Below, one piece after another: positions 1 to 9,079 of a DNA stretch of 64,000 nt; the stretch's first letter is position 1, and each line of letters opens with the position of its first letter. The stretch is from assembly GCF_030272615.1 (NCBI RefSeq), contig NC_081407.1, forward strand, positions 377,145,632 through 377,209,631. The letters are read 5' to 3'. Source of the stretch: Cryptomeria japonica. Taxonomy: Eukaryota > Streptophyta > Pinopsida > Cupressales > Cupressaceae. A program made the position numbers and the translations under genes. The notes under the pieces are model-generated. The model saw only the letters and a program-made list of their open reading frames with translations, was not told the DNA's origin and did no database searches.

Positions 1-119
1 AAAAGATTAAAACAGTAGCGAACCAATCCAAAAAGAATAGCTAAACAACAACAAAAACATGGGCAAAAACCCCACAACACCACAACCAACTGTGAGACCA
101 AGACTAACAATCAAATATT

Positions 120-600
120 ACTTTAGTGGCGAATATTCGCCAATGGTGAATTTTTCACGTCGGCAACCTGGGAAATGGCAAATATTTTGTACCGATTGGG
201 GGTGGCCATGTTACGAGAACATTATCAATTTCTGTCAAATTCAAGGCCCGATCGCAATATGTTTTATGTAATTAACCATTTCTATGTGAGGATTTTGCCA
301 ATACAATATATGGTGGACACACGGTAAATTTATTTTTTTGCCTACACTCTCCAAGGTTGCCTTAATAGATGACCATAATATGCCTATACGCATATGAAGA
401 TTTGTTGGCCAGGAGGACCCAATTCACCCGATATTTTGCCAACGCGTGTCTCCATTCACCCCAATTTTCACCAACTATATTGTATTTGCCAACTATCTGG
501 ATGACCCATAATCGGCTCGAAAATGACATAAGTCGTGTTATAGTTAAGTGGGATTCGCCAAATATTTGTATACCATGTAAAATTCTCGCAGAATTCGCCA
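120..600. promoter_or_regulatory. Cluster of TTYGCCAA motifs, possible hAT subterminal repeats
   Basis: The block holds at least seven close matches to TTYGCCAA or TTTGCCAAC on the plus strand (near 136, 296, 435, 466, 485, 554 and 594) plus reverse-oriented TTGGC and TGGCGAA forms. A perfect 16-base palindrome, TGGCGAATATTCGCCA, lies at 127-142. hAT transposons of the Ac type carry many short transposase-binding repeats near their ends, and this cluster sits directly upstream of a decayed hAT transposase frame. The role as binding sites is inference; no terminal inverted repeat or 8 bp target duplication was found. Confidence 0.4.
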
Positions 601-611
601 TATAAGGATTG

Positions 612-620
612 GTATAAATA
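612..620 (+). promoter_or_regulatory. TATA box candidate upstream of the hAT transposase relic
   Basis: GTATAAATA lies after the motif cluster and about 375 bases before the first methionine of the transposase relic at 993. It has a good plant TATA consensus. The leader between them is long and could contain an intron. Confidence 0.4.
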
Positions 621-992
621 CATTCAAATATCAGATCTATCTCTACACAATTTGGTGGGTTCTAGGCTTTGAATTCAATTCAATAGCGAATTTTCAGACC
701 AAGGAAAATCATTGTTGTTGACTACATTGGTGACTGCTAGTGACCTAAATGTGAGCAATCATATTTTTGAAGTGTTATAATATTATTTTGAATTTATCTG
801 TATCTATTTGCATTGTTGAGTTCATTCATATTCAGTGGGGACCCGTCAGTGCCAAGTGGTCAGCCAGGAAATTCAAACATCAGACATCTAGATTGTAGGT
901 CGGAGGGCCAATGAAACATATATTATACTTTATAGTCTATTATTACTTCTTCAAAAAATTGATATTTTTTTGCAGCCTTTATTTCGTTGGAG

Positions 993-3110
993 ATGTCGAA
1001 CAGGAAGAAGGGTAGGAAACCTGAATGTGGGGAAGGCCATGAGAGGCCAACAAAAAATAGAATGGTGTCTTTGTACTTTCGCTTTGGAAAAGATTGTGGT
1101 GAAAATAAGGAAGGCACATCATCACAAGTAAAAGTACAAAATTCACAACCTACACCACATGTTTAAGATGATGGCGAACCTGATATCTCAGATCAGGATG
1201 ATCTCGAAGAAAATTATCTGGTAGATACCCAAGTTAGCCGGAATGATATAATTGACTTGGGTGATAATGCCATAGATGATAATGCATGGAAGGGGAAAAG
1301 AAAAGCCAAATCAAAAAAGGATCAACCAAAATCAAAAAAGGATTGGGAGTGGGATATGTCAGTGAGGAATTTTTAAATTAATTGGGCATCAAAGTATCCA
1401 TTCATTGAACCAAAGGAGAATCCAATTGAATGGGAGCCTCCAATAGAATGTAGGTGTAAGATTTGCACTTGGAAACATAACAAGGAAATTAGGTTGCAGC
1501 TAAAATTTGACACCATAGAAAAGCATATAGGTAAAGTTTATGAAAAACAAATGATAGACAGAGTTGAAAAATTAGTGATAAGATGGAAAACAAAGGAGGA
1601 ATGTAAGCATGTGAGGAATGTCGAAGAGTATTATTTTCATGAGAAAATACAAATGAAGCTTGTTCAAGTTAAAGGTTTTATTGAAGCTAGTTTTGGAAAA
1701 GCAATGCAAATAGAACAACTGGGATAAGTTGTTTAGTTAAGTGTTGTTTTTAATATTTTGAGCAAGGGGCATGCTATGAAAAATTTCCCATCAATTAGAG
1801 GTTTATTACACTTTTTGAAAGTTCCTAACTATCCTAATAGTCACTAGTCAGTAAACAATGGATGGGAATGGGTAATTTTTCTTGCTGAGGTTGAAAAAGA
1901 AGATGTAAAGGAAAAAATAAGAGAGTCAAACTTTATTGTATTTTCTTTAGATGAAGTTACAGTAGTAGACAATACTTTGTGGGTATGCATGCATGTTTAT
2001 ACTGTACAGAATCATGCCTACCAACCTCATCTACTATCTGTTGCTAAAATGAAGGATAGTGCGACTACGGATAATTTATTTTAACTAGTAAAGAGATGTT
2101 TAATTGAATATGGAGGTATGGATGACATGACGATTGCCAAAAAAATTGGTGTGTTGTTGAGTAGATGGAGCTTTAGTAATGCAAGGTCACAGGAACAATC
2201 TTTGTACAAAGATTGAAACTTCTTTTGCACCCTACATTACTGTAATTCACTGCATGGCTTACTGGAATGAATCTAGCTTTTGGAATTGTGAGCAAGTTTG
2301 CTCCAGTAAAAAAAAATGAAATTTTAATCAGAGAGCTCTACTCACACTTCTGTCGAAGTCCCAAGCAATTTATGGAGTATTTTCAGAATATCCATCCTTC
2401 ATTAGGCTATTTCACACAACTCACAACGAATCAGAGCAAGCGAAATTTCCTAACCTTCTTTGGAGGTTAAGTAATCTAGAGACACTCTTAACTTTAGCAG
2501 CTCTTCTGTCCATGCTAGAGGAAATGAGGAATATTATTAAGGCTTCCCAAAAAAGAGCTTTGTATATTGCATAATATGCTACGTGCGTAAATTGACATGC
2601 ATGGCCCTCAACAATCTCTATCGAAATCAACCAACACTATCTGATGAAAAAATTGTTAAGTGACGGACACTCACAGATTTGAATAATCCTGGTAACATTT
2701 TACAAATCGGTACAAATGGGGAGGTATGTGCCAATGTATGGGGAGTTGAGATACCAATGCATTTCTATGCCACAGTCGACCCCAAGGATCCAGGAAAGCG
2801 CCCTAAGAAGAAACTAGCAAGAGTTACCAAGGAATTTTCGACAAGATTGTTGAGTGTGTAACTACTTCTGTGAAAAAAATTGCCTATGATCTTTCCTCAT
2901 AGATTAGAAGTAGACTCCTTCCTAACAGCCTACTCGAAGCCATGTCTACTGTGTTTCCTCAATATTGGAGCCTTAACAGTTCAACTGATTTTCGAAGTAA
3001 GCTACTGACTTTGATAAAACAATTTTGCATATCCAGAGAATTGAATGGAGTAACTATAAATGAAATATTAGATGAAACTCAGGTGATCGTACGGATCTAT
3101 GTCACACTTT
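993..3110 (+). pseudogene. hAT-superfamily transposase, decayed (ZNF862/KIAA1586-like)
   Basis: The frame opens at the ATG at 993 (MSNRKKGRKPE) and stays in one frame to 1727, broken by TAA at 1165 and 1374. It encodes a basic N-terminus and a TTF/BED-like zinc finger (pattern CRCKIC followed by H residues, about 1450-1545). Further segments in shifting frames follow: a core stretch with FSLDEVTVVDN near 1940, an ITVIHCMAYWNES segment near 2240, and the FPQYWSLN segment near 2950. These are typical of the long plant and animal hAT-like proteins with a zinc finger and DUF4371-type core. The C-terminal dimerisation domain is missing: the homology fades near 3110, where a tandem repeat begins. 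At least four lesions make it nonfunctional. Family assignment is by pattern recognition, not by search. Confidence 0.6.
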
Positions 3111-3128
3111 AGGCTAACAATGCCTATT

Positions 3129-3220
3129 CTGGTTGGAAGCGTTTCGGTCAGAAGTGTTCTGGTCGGAAGTGTTCTGGCCGGAAGCGTTCCGACCAGAAGT
3201 GTTTCGGCCAGAAGCATTCC
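3129..3220 (+). repeat. Short minisatellite, 15 bp unit, six copies
   Basis: Six consecutive 15-base units resemble GGTCGGAAGTGTTCT with scattered substitutions. Because the unit is a multiple of three, the open frame across it encodes a repeating V-(G/R)-S pattern, which explains the apparent ORF here. It abuts the truncated end of the hAT relic. Confidence 0.7.
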
Positions 3221-3299
3221 GACTGGACCGATTTGGCCCCATTCAGCAGCCACGTTGCGTTCTCGTGGCAAGGGGTTTCTAGCTGGAACCATTCCGGTC

Positions 3300-3430
3300 G
3301 GAAACCCCTTGCCCTATATAGATGCCAAAGTCTGCCCAAGCTGCTCATTTTGCATTGAGTGGCTTGGAGTTAAGCAGGAGGGCGCAAAAAGTCTCAGAGA
3401 TCCGGTCAGAAGGGTTTTGGTGGTATGTAC
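3300..3430 (+). promoter_or_regulatory. Candidate promoter, short first exon and splice donor
   Basis: CCCTATATAGATG near 3311 resembles a TATA box. About 110 bases downstream, GGTATGTACC followed by a T-rich tract (3421-3440) resembles a plant splice donor. A matching acceptor-like ATGTGCAG lies near 5817, just before the ATG of the ORF at 5856. If real, the putative intron contains all of the palindromes and the DRM hairpin. This is inference from signals only; no transcript evidence is available. Confidence 0.2.
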
Positions 3431-3579
3431 CTTTTTTTTTTTTAAATGTATTTATTTTAACATATTAATTTATATTGTTTTTTTTAAAATCATTTTTAAT
3501 AGAAAATTAGTTTTTTTAAAGTTTTTAAAACATATATTTTTTTGTATATATTCTATCATATTAGTTTAGAATATTAGAA

Positions 3580-3905
3580 AATAAATACACACATACATAT
3601 GTAAATACATACACATACATATGTAGATACATACATACAAACCTACATACATACGTACACATACATACACCTACATACACATACATACAAACCTACATAC
3701 AAACATACACAAACATACATACATACCTACATACTTGTACATACATAGATATAAAATAATTATGGGTACACCTTAGGACATACACATACATAAAAATACA
3801 TACACATACATACCTATGTCTATATACATACGTACACACATAAGTGTACATACACATACATAAAGACATACGTGCATACATACATAAATACACATAAAAT
3901 AATTA
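3580..3905. repeat. ACAT-type tetranucleotide microsatellite tract
   Basis: Interrupted runs of ACAT/CATA with occasional ACCTAC and GTAC units fill this stretch. The minus-strand open frames rich in Y, V, C and M are products of the microsatellite and are not genes. Confidence 0.85.
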
Positions 3906-3918
3906 TATATGCCTTAGG

Positions 3919-4040
3919 ACATACATACACCTCATGATATGCTATGAGGGTTCGTGTGTGGTCCCGAGGGATCACACACATGTGTGACCCCTCAGGACCA
4001 CACACGACCCCTCATAGCATGTCCTGAGGTGTATGTGTGT
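3919..4040. repeat. Imperfect palindrome of about 120 bp
   Basis: The arms pair around the centre CACACATGTGTG (3975-3986). The left arm contains ACACCTCAT, GCTATGAGGG and CGTGTGTGGTCC; the right arm contains their complements GGACCACACACG, CCTCATAGC and ATG(TCCTG)AGGTGT, with a two-base bulge near the centre. The ACAT tract lies to the left and its complement TATG lies to the right (4161-4207), so the symmetry continues at a larger scale. Confidence 0.75.
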
Positions 4041-4160
4041 GACCCCTCAGGACCACACACAACCCCTTAGGACCACACACGACCCCTCATAGCATGTCCT
4101 AAGGTGTATGTGTGTGACCCCTCAGGACCACACACAACCCCTCATAGCATGTCCTGAGGT
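4021..4160. repeat. Tandem units built from the palindrome arm
   Basis: The right arm of the palindrome is reiterated about three times. Each unit contains GAGGTGTATGTGTGTGACC, CCTCAGGACCACACAC, and CCTCATAGCATGTCCT with small changes (TGAGG versus TAAGG). Unit length is about 50-60 bases. Confidence 0.65.
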
Positions 4161-4207
4161 GTATGTATGTATGTATGTATGTATGTATGTATGTATGTAT
4201 GTATGTA
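4161..4207. repeat. TATG tetranucleotide microsatellite
   Basis: About eleven uninterrupted GTAT/TATG units. It is the reverse complement of the ACAT tract at 3580-3905 and lies on the opposite side of the palindrome. Confidence 0.9.
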
Positions 4208-4221
4208 TGCATGTCCTATGT

Positions 4222-4273
4222 GGTCCTAAGGGGTCACGCATGTGTTAGAACACATGTGTGACCCCTTAGGACC
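4222..4273. repeat. Hairpin 1 with CCTAAGGGGTC arms
   Basis: GGTCCTAAGGGGTCACGCATG pairs with CATGTGTGACCCCTTAGGACC across a short TTAGAA-containing loop, with one mismatch. It is a compact, near-perfect inverted repeat. Confidence 0.75.
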
Positions 4274-4359
4274 ACTTAAGGCCCCTTGTGACACATGTGC
4301 ACCCCTTAGGACCTATTAGGACCACAAAAGACCAAATGTTGTCGCAAGGGGTCATATGT

Positions 4360-4409
4360 GGTCCTAAGGGGTCACACGTGTTAGAACACATGTGTGGCCC
4401 CTTAGGACC
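4360..4409. repeat. Hairpin 2 with CCTAAGGGGTC arms
   Basis: A second, diverged copy of hairpin 1: GGTCCTAAGGGGTCACACGTG pairs with CACATGTGTGGCCCCTTAGGACC around the same TTAGAA loop. The surrounding bases up to 4560 repeat GGCCCCTTG(T/C)GACACATGTGCACCCC. Related TTAGGACC vocabulary resumes at 5365-5400 on the far side of the DRM hairpin. Confidence 0.7.
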
Positions 4410-4743
4410 AATTAAGGCCCGTTGTGACACATGTGCACCCCTTAGGACCTTTTAGGACCAAAAAAGACCAAATGTTGTTGCAAGGGATTATATGTGGTCC
4501 TTAAGGCCCCTTGCGATACATGTGCACCCCTTAGGACCACTTAAGGCCCCTTGCGACACATGAAAACAAGCTCATTAGCTCTCCAGAAGAGAGCAATTGG
4601 AGAAAAGTGAAGGAAATTGTTAAAGGGTTATAAATACATAGAGAGTATGCAATACAAACAAACAATGTCTAGAGTGTGTGATGTGGTCTCTAATTTATGT
4701 CCGGAGGGACTAACTAGTTTTAGAGCTGGACGGGGAAATCATT

Positions 4744-4933
4744 GTGTTCATGCAAGGGCCACCTTTTTTCTATTATGAGAATGATGATTTTGCATCGAAG
4801 GATATTTGGAAGACAATTTCCAAAAATTTCTATGGTGTGGAACCAGAGTTGGTGGACTCGAAGTACACTTTTTCAGCGTCTTAGAAGACCAAGAGGCTAT
4901 GTAGACAATCTCCCAATAGAAGGGCGATTTTGA
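4744..4933 (+). pseudogene. DRM-type DNA (cytosine-5) methyltransferase fragment, left arm and loop
   Basis: Read in frame from 4744, the arm gives the family signature GPPFFYYEN, followed by KDIWKTISKNFYGVEPELVD and SKY. After a frameshift near 4870, it gives RRPRGYVDNLPIEGRF across the loop. This order (PPxFYYEN, then W-TIS-FY--EPE-VDSKY, then a RGY-NLPI-RF block) is characteristic of plant DRM1/DRM2 proteins, upstream of the rearranged catalytic domain. Only about 60 residues are present, so no catalytic motif is included. An in-frame TAG at about 4882 and the frameshift rule out a functional product. DRM enzymes carry out de novo methylation in the RNA-directed DNA methylation pathway. 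Assignment is from motif recognition. Confidence 0.7.
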
Positions 4934-4946
4934 AAGCATAATTCTC

Positions 4947-5165
4947 TGGTCTTCTAGAAGTTGAAAAGTACTTCGACGAGTCCACCAACTCTGGTTCCAC
5001 ACCATAGAAATTTTTGGATATTGTCTTCCAAATATCCTTCGGTGCAAAAGAATCATTCTCATAATAGAAAAAAGGTGGCCCTTGCATGAACACATTTATT
5101 TCCTCCAAGCGTGGCCGAATAGGTTTCCCCATCCAACTCCAAAACCAATTAGTCCCTCCGGTCAT
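4947..5165 (-). pseudogene. DRM-type DNA methyltransferase fragment, right arm
   Basis: The minus strand reads through the same family segment: GPPFFYYENDSFAPKDIW, TISKNFYGVEPELVD, SSKYFSTSRRP. It has better coding continuity than the left arm (open from 5165 to the loop) but an extra serine codon and loss of the RGY-NLPI block, which is found only in the loop on the other strand. The upstream stretch (MTGGTNWFWSWMGKP) could be more N-terminal DRM sequence or intron; I cannot decide. Both arms must derive from one captured fragment that was duplicated in inverted orientation. Confidence 0.7.
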
Positions 5166-5855
5166 AAATTAGAGACCATCACACACTCCAAACATTGTTT
5201 GTTTGTATTGCATACTCTCTATGTATTTATCACCCTTTAACAATTTCCTCTGCTTTTCTCCAATTGCTCTCTTCTGGGTAGCTGATGAGCTTGTTTCCAT
5301 GTCATTCAAGATAATGCAAACCTGCTTGGTTTCTTTTATGAAATTTACTTGCACCCCAAGTACGACCTATTAGGACCACATAAGACCAAATCAGGACCTA
5401 TTAATTAATTTGTACATATGCAAAATTGTGAATTAATTGTAAATTAATTTTACTTCATTGTAAATTAATTTGACTTAACTTGGGGTCTTAATTTGACTTA
5501 ATTTGACTAATTTTTAAATTAATTATTGTATATGCAAATATATGTAATTGTAAATTAGACATATATTGAAATTTAAAATTAAATTTATAGTTGTGTAAAT
5601 TTCTTTTGTCCATAGATCTCTAGAAATTTATCTTAATTTTGTCTTTATATCTAGAAAATTTTAACTCAAGTATGCATTTATGACATTTAAATTTCTTTAA
5701 AATGTATATATCTAATTTCTTTAATTTACATGTTTTTAAATATGTTTAAAATGATTTAAATGTATGTATATGTTTTTTATTATTTTTTAATGTGTACTAC
5801 ATACATGCACATGTGCAGATATATATGTCTAGTTCTACATTATCCACTGAGCATC

Positions 5856-6236
5856 ATGTCTAACGAGCCTGGATCACATAACATAGGTACTTCTGAGCCT
5901 AGTGTTCATCCTTGTGGGAGTGAGCAGATGTCACATAGGTCTGCAACAACTCTACAGGAGAGACAACAGCTCTACAATCAGATTGCTGAGGCACTCCAAC
6001 ATGCCTTAGATCATTTAAATATTACTTTGGAAAACATGCATGATCACACAAATAAACAAAGGGGTGAGACTATTAGACATGAGCTAGTTCATATGATTGA
6101 CCTCATCGACAATTATAATCCATATGATGAGGTCAACTCGGATGAATTCTATAGCTCCCTTTCACGTAGTGTACGTGGTACTGTGAAATGGGACACAGTT
6201 GTTCGATTCAAGGCTAATCTTCATGGTATGAGATAA
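5856..6236 (+). CDS. Hypothetical 126-residue protein spanning a duplication boundary
   Basis: The chosen start is the first ATG after an acceptor-like CAG (MSNEPGSHN). The protein is hydrophilic, with a Ser/Gly-rich head, a helical stretch (LQERQQLYNQIAEALQHAL), then an acidic and basic tail ending VVRFKANLHGMR. I do not recognise it; no signal peptide or membrane segment is visible. The last 14 codons lie inside the large duplicated block that starts at about 6195. At the second copy (47733 onward) the same tail appears without the rest of the ORF, preceded by unrelated sequence ending in TTTCAG. The frame could therefore be a chimera or the last exon of an older gene. Confidence 0.35.
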   Translation: MSNEPGSHNIGTSEPSVHPCGSEQMSHRSATTLQERQQLYNQIAEALQHALDHLNITLENMHDHTNKQRGETIRHELVHMIDLIDNYNPYDEVNSDEFYSSLSRSVRGTVKWDTVVRFKANLHGMR

Positions 6237-8168
6237 CTTTGTATACTAGGGTTTCTAATTCAAGTTTTTCCTCAAAAAATTTCCACACAATTGACCCTTG
6301 TCGTAGAACAAATCATACTTTTTGTAGCCTTTTCAAAATTATCAACAAAAAATGAGAAGCAATTGAGACAACAAATGCAACAAAGAACCATAATTTTGTA
6401 GTACATCAAATGTATTTGAGAAAAAGAAAGATACCACTTGAGAAGGGTAAATATTCCATAGGGCCTTAGGGAAAATTACATCTTATATAATATCAGTGAC
6501 AATTTCTCTTTATATCATTATGAAATTCCATGAGAAGACTCATTTTATGTACTTTGGAGTGAAGGCCCCTAAGGTTGGAAACTCCTAAACAATGAAGGAA
6601 ACATAAATTATCAGGTTAACAGGATTATATTACATGGTTCATGGTGAAAGGAAGCACCTAATGTAAGCAATAAGATGAAGCTAACATTGGCAACCTTTAA
6701 TTCTTGAGAACCCCACATCTATACGTTTGCAGATTCCTTAGAAATTATTTGGTTCAAAAACATAAACTGAATTGGAAGAAGGGAAAAACATTTACAAAAG
6801 AAAAGATGAAGCAAAGAATGGCCACCTAGTTTCCTAAAAAACATCACCTCTCTACATCCACACAATCCTTGAGATGTGATGGTATGAGAGGAATATAGTT
6901 TTGCACAAGAGAGGAATATTAACTATTTAGTAAAGATAGAGAAAGTTCTTTGAAGGTCCCAATTTTAGTGCATCCCATGATATGATATCCTTCCCAACCC
7001 GTTCTAATGTTGTCGAGCGATATACATGGCCTTTGATGTGACAAAGCCACTAGTTGAGCACCATCATTCCCAGGTAAAAATCATTAAGTTAAAATTTAAG
7101 GAGATATTGGGATCCTTACTACATGCCACATCTAACACATAGCTTTGATACTTTAACTTTGCATTATCATTACCAAGCATTATTCCTAAGGATGACAACT
7201 TGCAAAGGAGAAAACTTGTTAGAAAGACTGATCAATGAGATATAGCTAAATCTATTGGTTCCAAGGGTTAATATTTGTAAATCTCTTTCTTATTATGCCT
7301 AATAATCTCTTTCACAATTCTACAATCTTTTTTAGGTAATGCATAAATATAGTCATTAGCTTATCTAAAATAATATTTTATACTAAAATATTCAATCCTC
7401 TGCAAGAGTGGCCACACCTCTTGAAGAACATTCCTAATTCTTCATAGGCTAAGGTAGGTTATAAATCCCCTTCTTGCATATCGTTTATGTGTTGCAATTA
7501 ATTTTTTATCCATTCCTTTCATCTCCCAAGCCTCCAAGCATATAATCCTCACTCCCTGTTATATGGTTTTGAGATTGGGTACATTATTGGGATAAGAACA
7601 ACAAATGTGCAACAATTATAAATTAAAATAAATAAGATAAGAGGATGCCTTTTAAATGAAGTATCTTATGGTGATTAGAGGAGCCAACTTGGAGTAAATA
7701 TGCAGTAAATATAGATTAAAATAAAACTTAGCATAGCTATCTTTAATGTATTAGGGTGGAGATCTATTACTTAGTGCTTTTTCATTCAAGAATGATCCTA
7801 ATAAATATAATTTCAAAACTAAAAGTTTGAGATGAGCATCATTAAATTTTATATGAAAAATATGTTTCCTTAAAATTTTAAAATACTATATATTGACCTC
7901 AAATCTATGACAAAAAATTGAAACATTCAATCATTGAAATTGTTTGTATTATATATACGTTTATTTAAAAAATATTATAGATATCAATTTAATTTTTACT
8001 TCAAATTTTTATTTTATTTTTAAATTGTGTTATTTACTAGATGCATAAATACATCAATTTTATGTGATACTTATTTTGAAATATAATGTTTATTATTAAT
8101 ATTAATATTCATAATTATGTCATTACTCTCCATCCTTTGTTGTCATTGTATATATTTCTTTAATGTTT

Positions 8169-8330
8169 TCTACTACCTTAAATATCTAAATACATCTATC
8201 TAAAATATGCCAAGAGATATTAATCTCCAGGCACCTATTATAAATTTTTATTGAGAATTGATAGGTGCCTCAAGAATGATACCTCTTGACATATTTTAGA
8301 TATATGTATTAAGATATCTAAGCTAGTAGC
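8169..8330. repeat. Fold-back hairpin of about 160 bp, MITE-like or miRNA-precursor-like
   Basis: The left arm (about 8169-8240, with CTACTACCTTAAATATCT, ATCTAAAATATGCCAAGAG and GGCACCTAT) is the imperfect reverse complement of the right arm (about 8254-8330, with ATAGGTGCCT, CTCTTGACATATTTTAGAT and AGATATCTAAGCTAGTAG). The loop is only about 14 bases. Such a long stem with a short loop is typical of small fold-back elements, some of which give rise to miRNA-like precursors. It is preserved in copy 2. No target-site duplication was identified. Confidence 0.65.
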
Positions 8331-8514
8331 ATCCACAGTGCAACATGTAAAGTATTAATTTATCACCTTTTATATTTAAATGAAAAATTGATTATTCTTT
8401 ACAAATCAAGATGCATCTCATATTTCTTCAAATGTACACTAGGACTTCATAATTGATGAGACATTTCATCTTTTCAACCAAAAATTTAATCTCAACTATT
8501 AACTATTTCTTGAT

Positions 8515-8880
8515 CCCGTCTATTTTGTGTTCTTTTCAATTGTCTTCATCTTCTTAGTGGAGATGTTAGTTCCTCTCGTGAATTATTATTTTCCATATGA
8601 TTTTGAGAATCAACATCCATTATATTTTGAACTCTATCATTTGGTATTTGTAGCACACTATGTATTGTAATGAAATTAATCCCTTAAAAACTAACCTCAA
8701 CATTCCCATTAGATTGATGGTGAATTTGGATGTACTTACGATTGCACACTTGTATTTGTTGTCTTTATATCTCATTCAATTGGTTAGAATTCATCATTAT
8801 TTTCATTCTTCTCGGTATATATTTTCCATCCTGAGATGTTCGTATAAGATGTGTTATAATGTTATCTTCATGTTGTCTCA
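8515..8880. other. 365 bp segment present only in copy 1
   Basis: At the matching point in copy 2 (near 50085) CTTGAT joins directly to TCATTAACAC. In copy 1 the two are separated by this segment, which contains short AT-rich open frames but nothing I recognise. A deletion in copy 2 or an insertion in copy 1 would both fit; the lack of terminal repeats favours deletion. Confidence 0.6.
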
Positions 8881-9079
8881 TTAACACATCTTTCTCTATC
8901 ATTTTAGTTTCAACGATTTATTTCTTCTTATTTTTATGCATCCGTTATTTGTTCACACCAATCTCTCATATAATTTTGATCATATTCTTTCTCTTGTTCT
9001 TTTTGTTTCTCTTTAGTTGTAAGACTTATTACTTCCTCTTTTTGTGCATTTTCCATTTGTTCACATCATTTTTATTAAT

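Larger units (their letters stand above)
4552..5305. repeat. Long inverted repeat (hairpin) built from a DRM gene fragment
   Basis: The left arm (about 4552-4890) and right arm (about 4947-5305) are reverse complements over roughly 340-355 bases with, by eye, about 90 percent identity. The loop of about 56 bases (4891-4946) is present once. Both arms contain the same coding fragment of a DRM-type DNA methyltransferase plus a further stretch of about 190 bases that may be intronic or more coding sequence. The hairpin sits among short palindromic repeats sharing the TTAGGACC motif on both sides (4207-4550 and 5365-5400). A transcript across it would fold into a near-complete duplex, a typical substrate of plant Dicer-like enzymes. 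That it is transcribed is not shown. Confidence 0.85.

Noticed and set aside
362-605. Overlapping 78-79 codon frames on both strands
   Set aside because: They have no motif. The overlap follows from the motif cluster's composition; neither frame shows coding character.
3693-4005. Minus-strand open frames rich in Tyr, Val, Cys and Met
   Set aside because: They are translations of the ACAT microsatellite and contain no domain.
3580-4560. CRISPR-like array of spaced repeats
   Set aside because: Units are contiguous or palindromic with no unique spacers, and the context is a plant nuclear genome.
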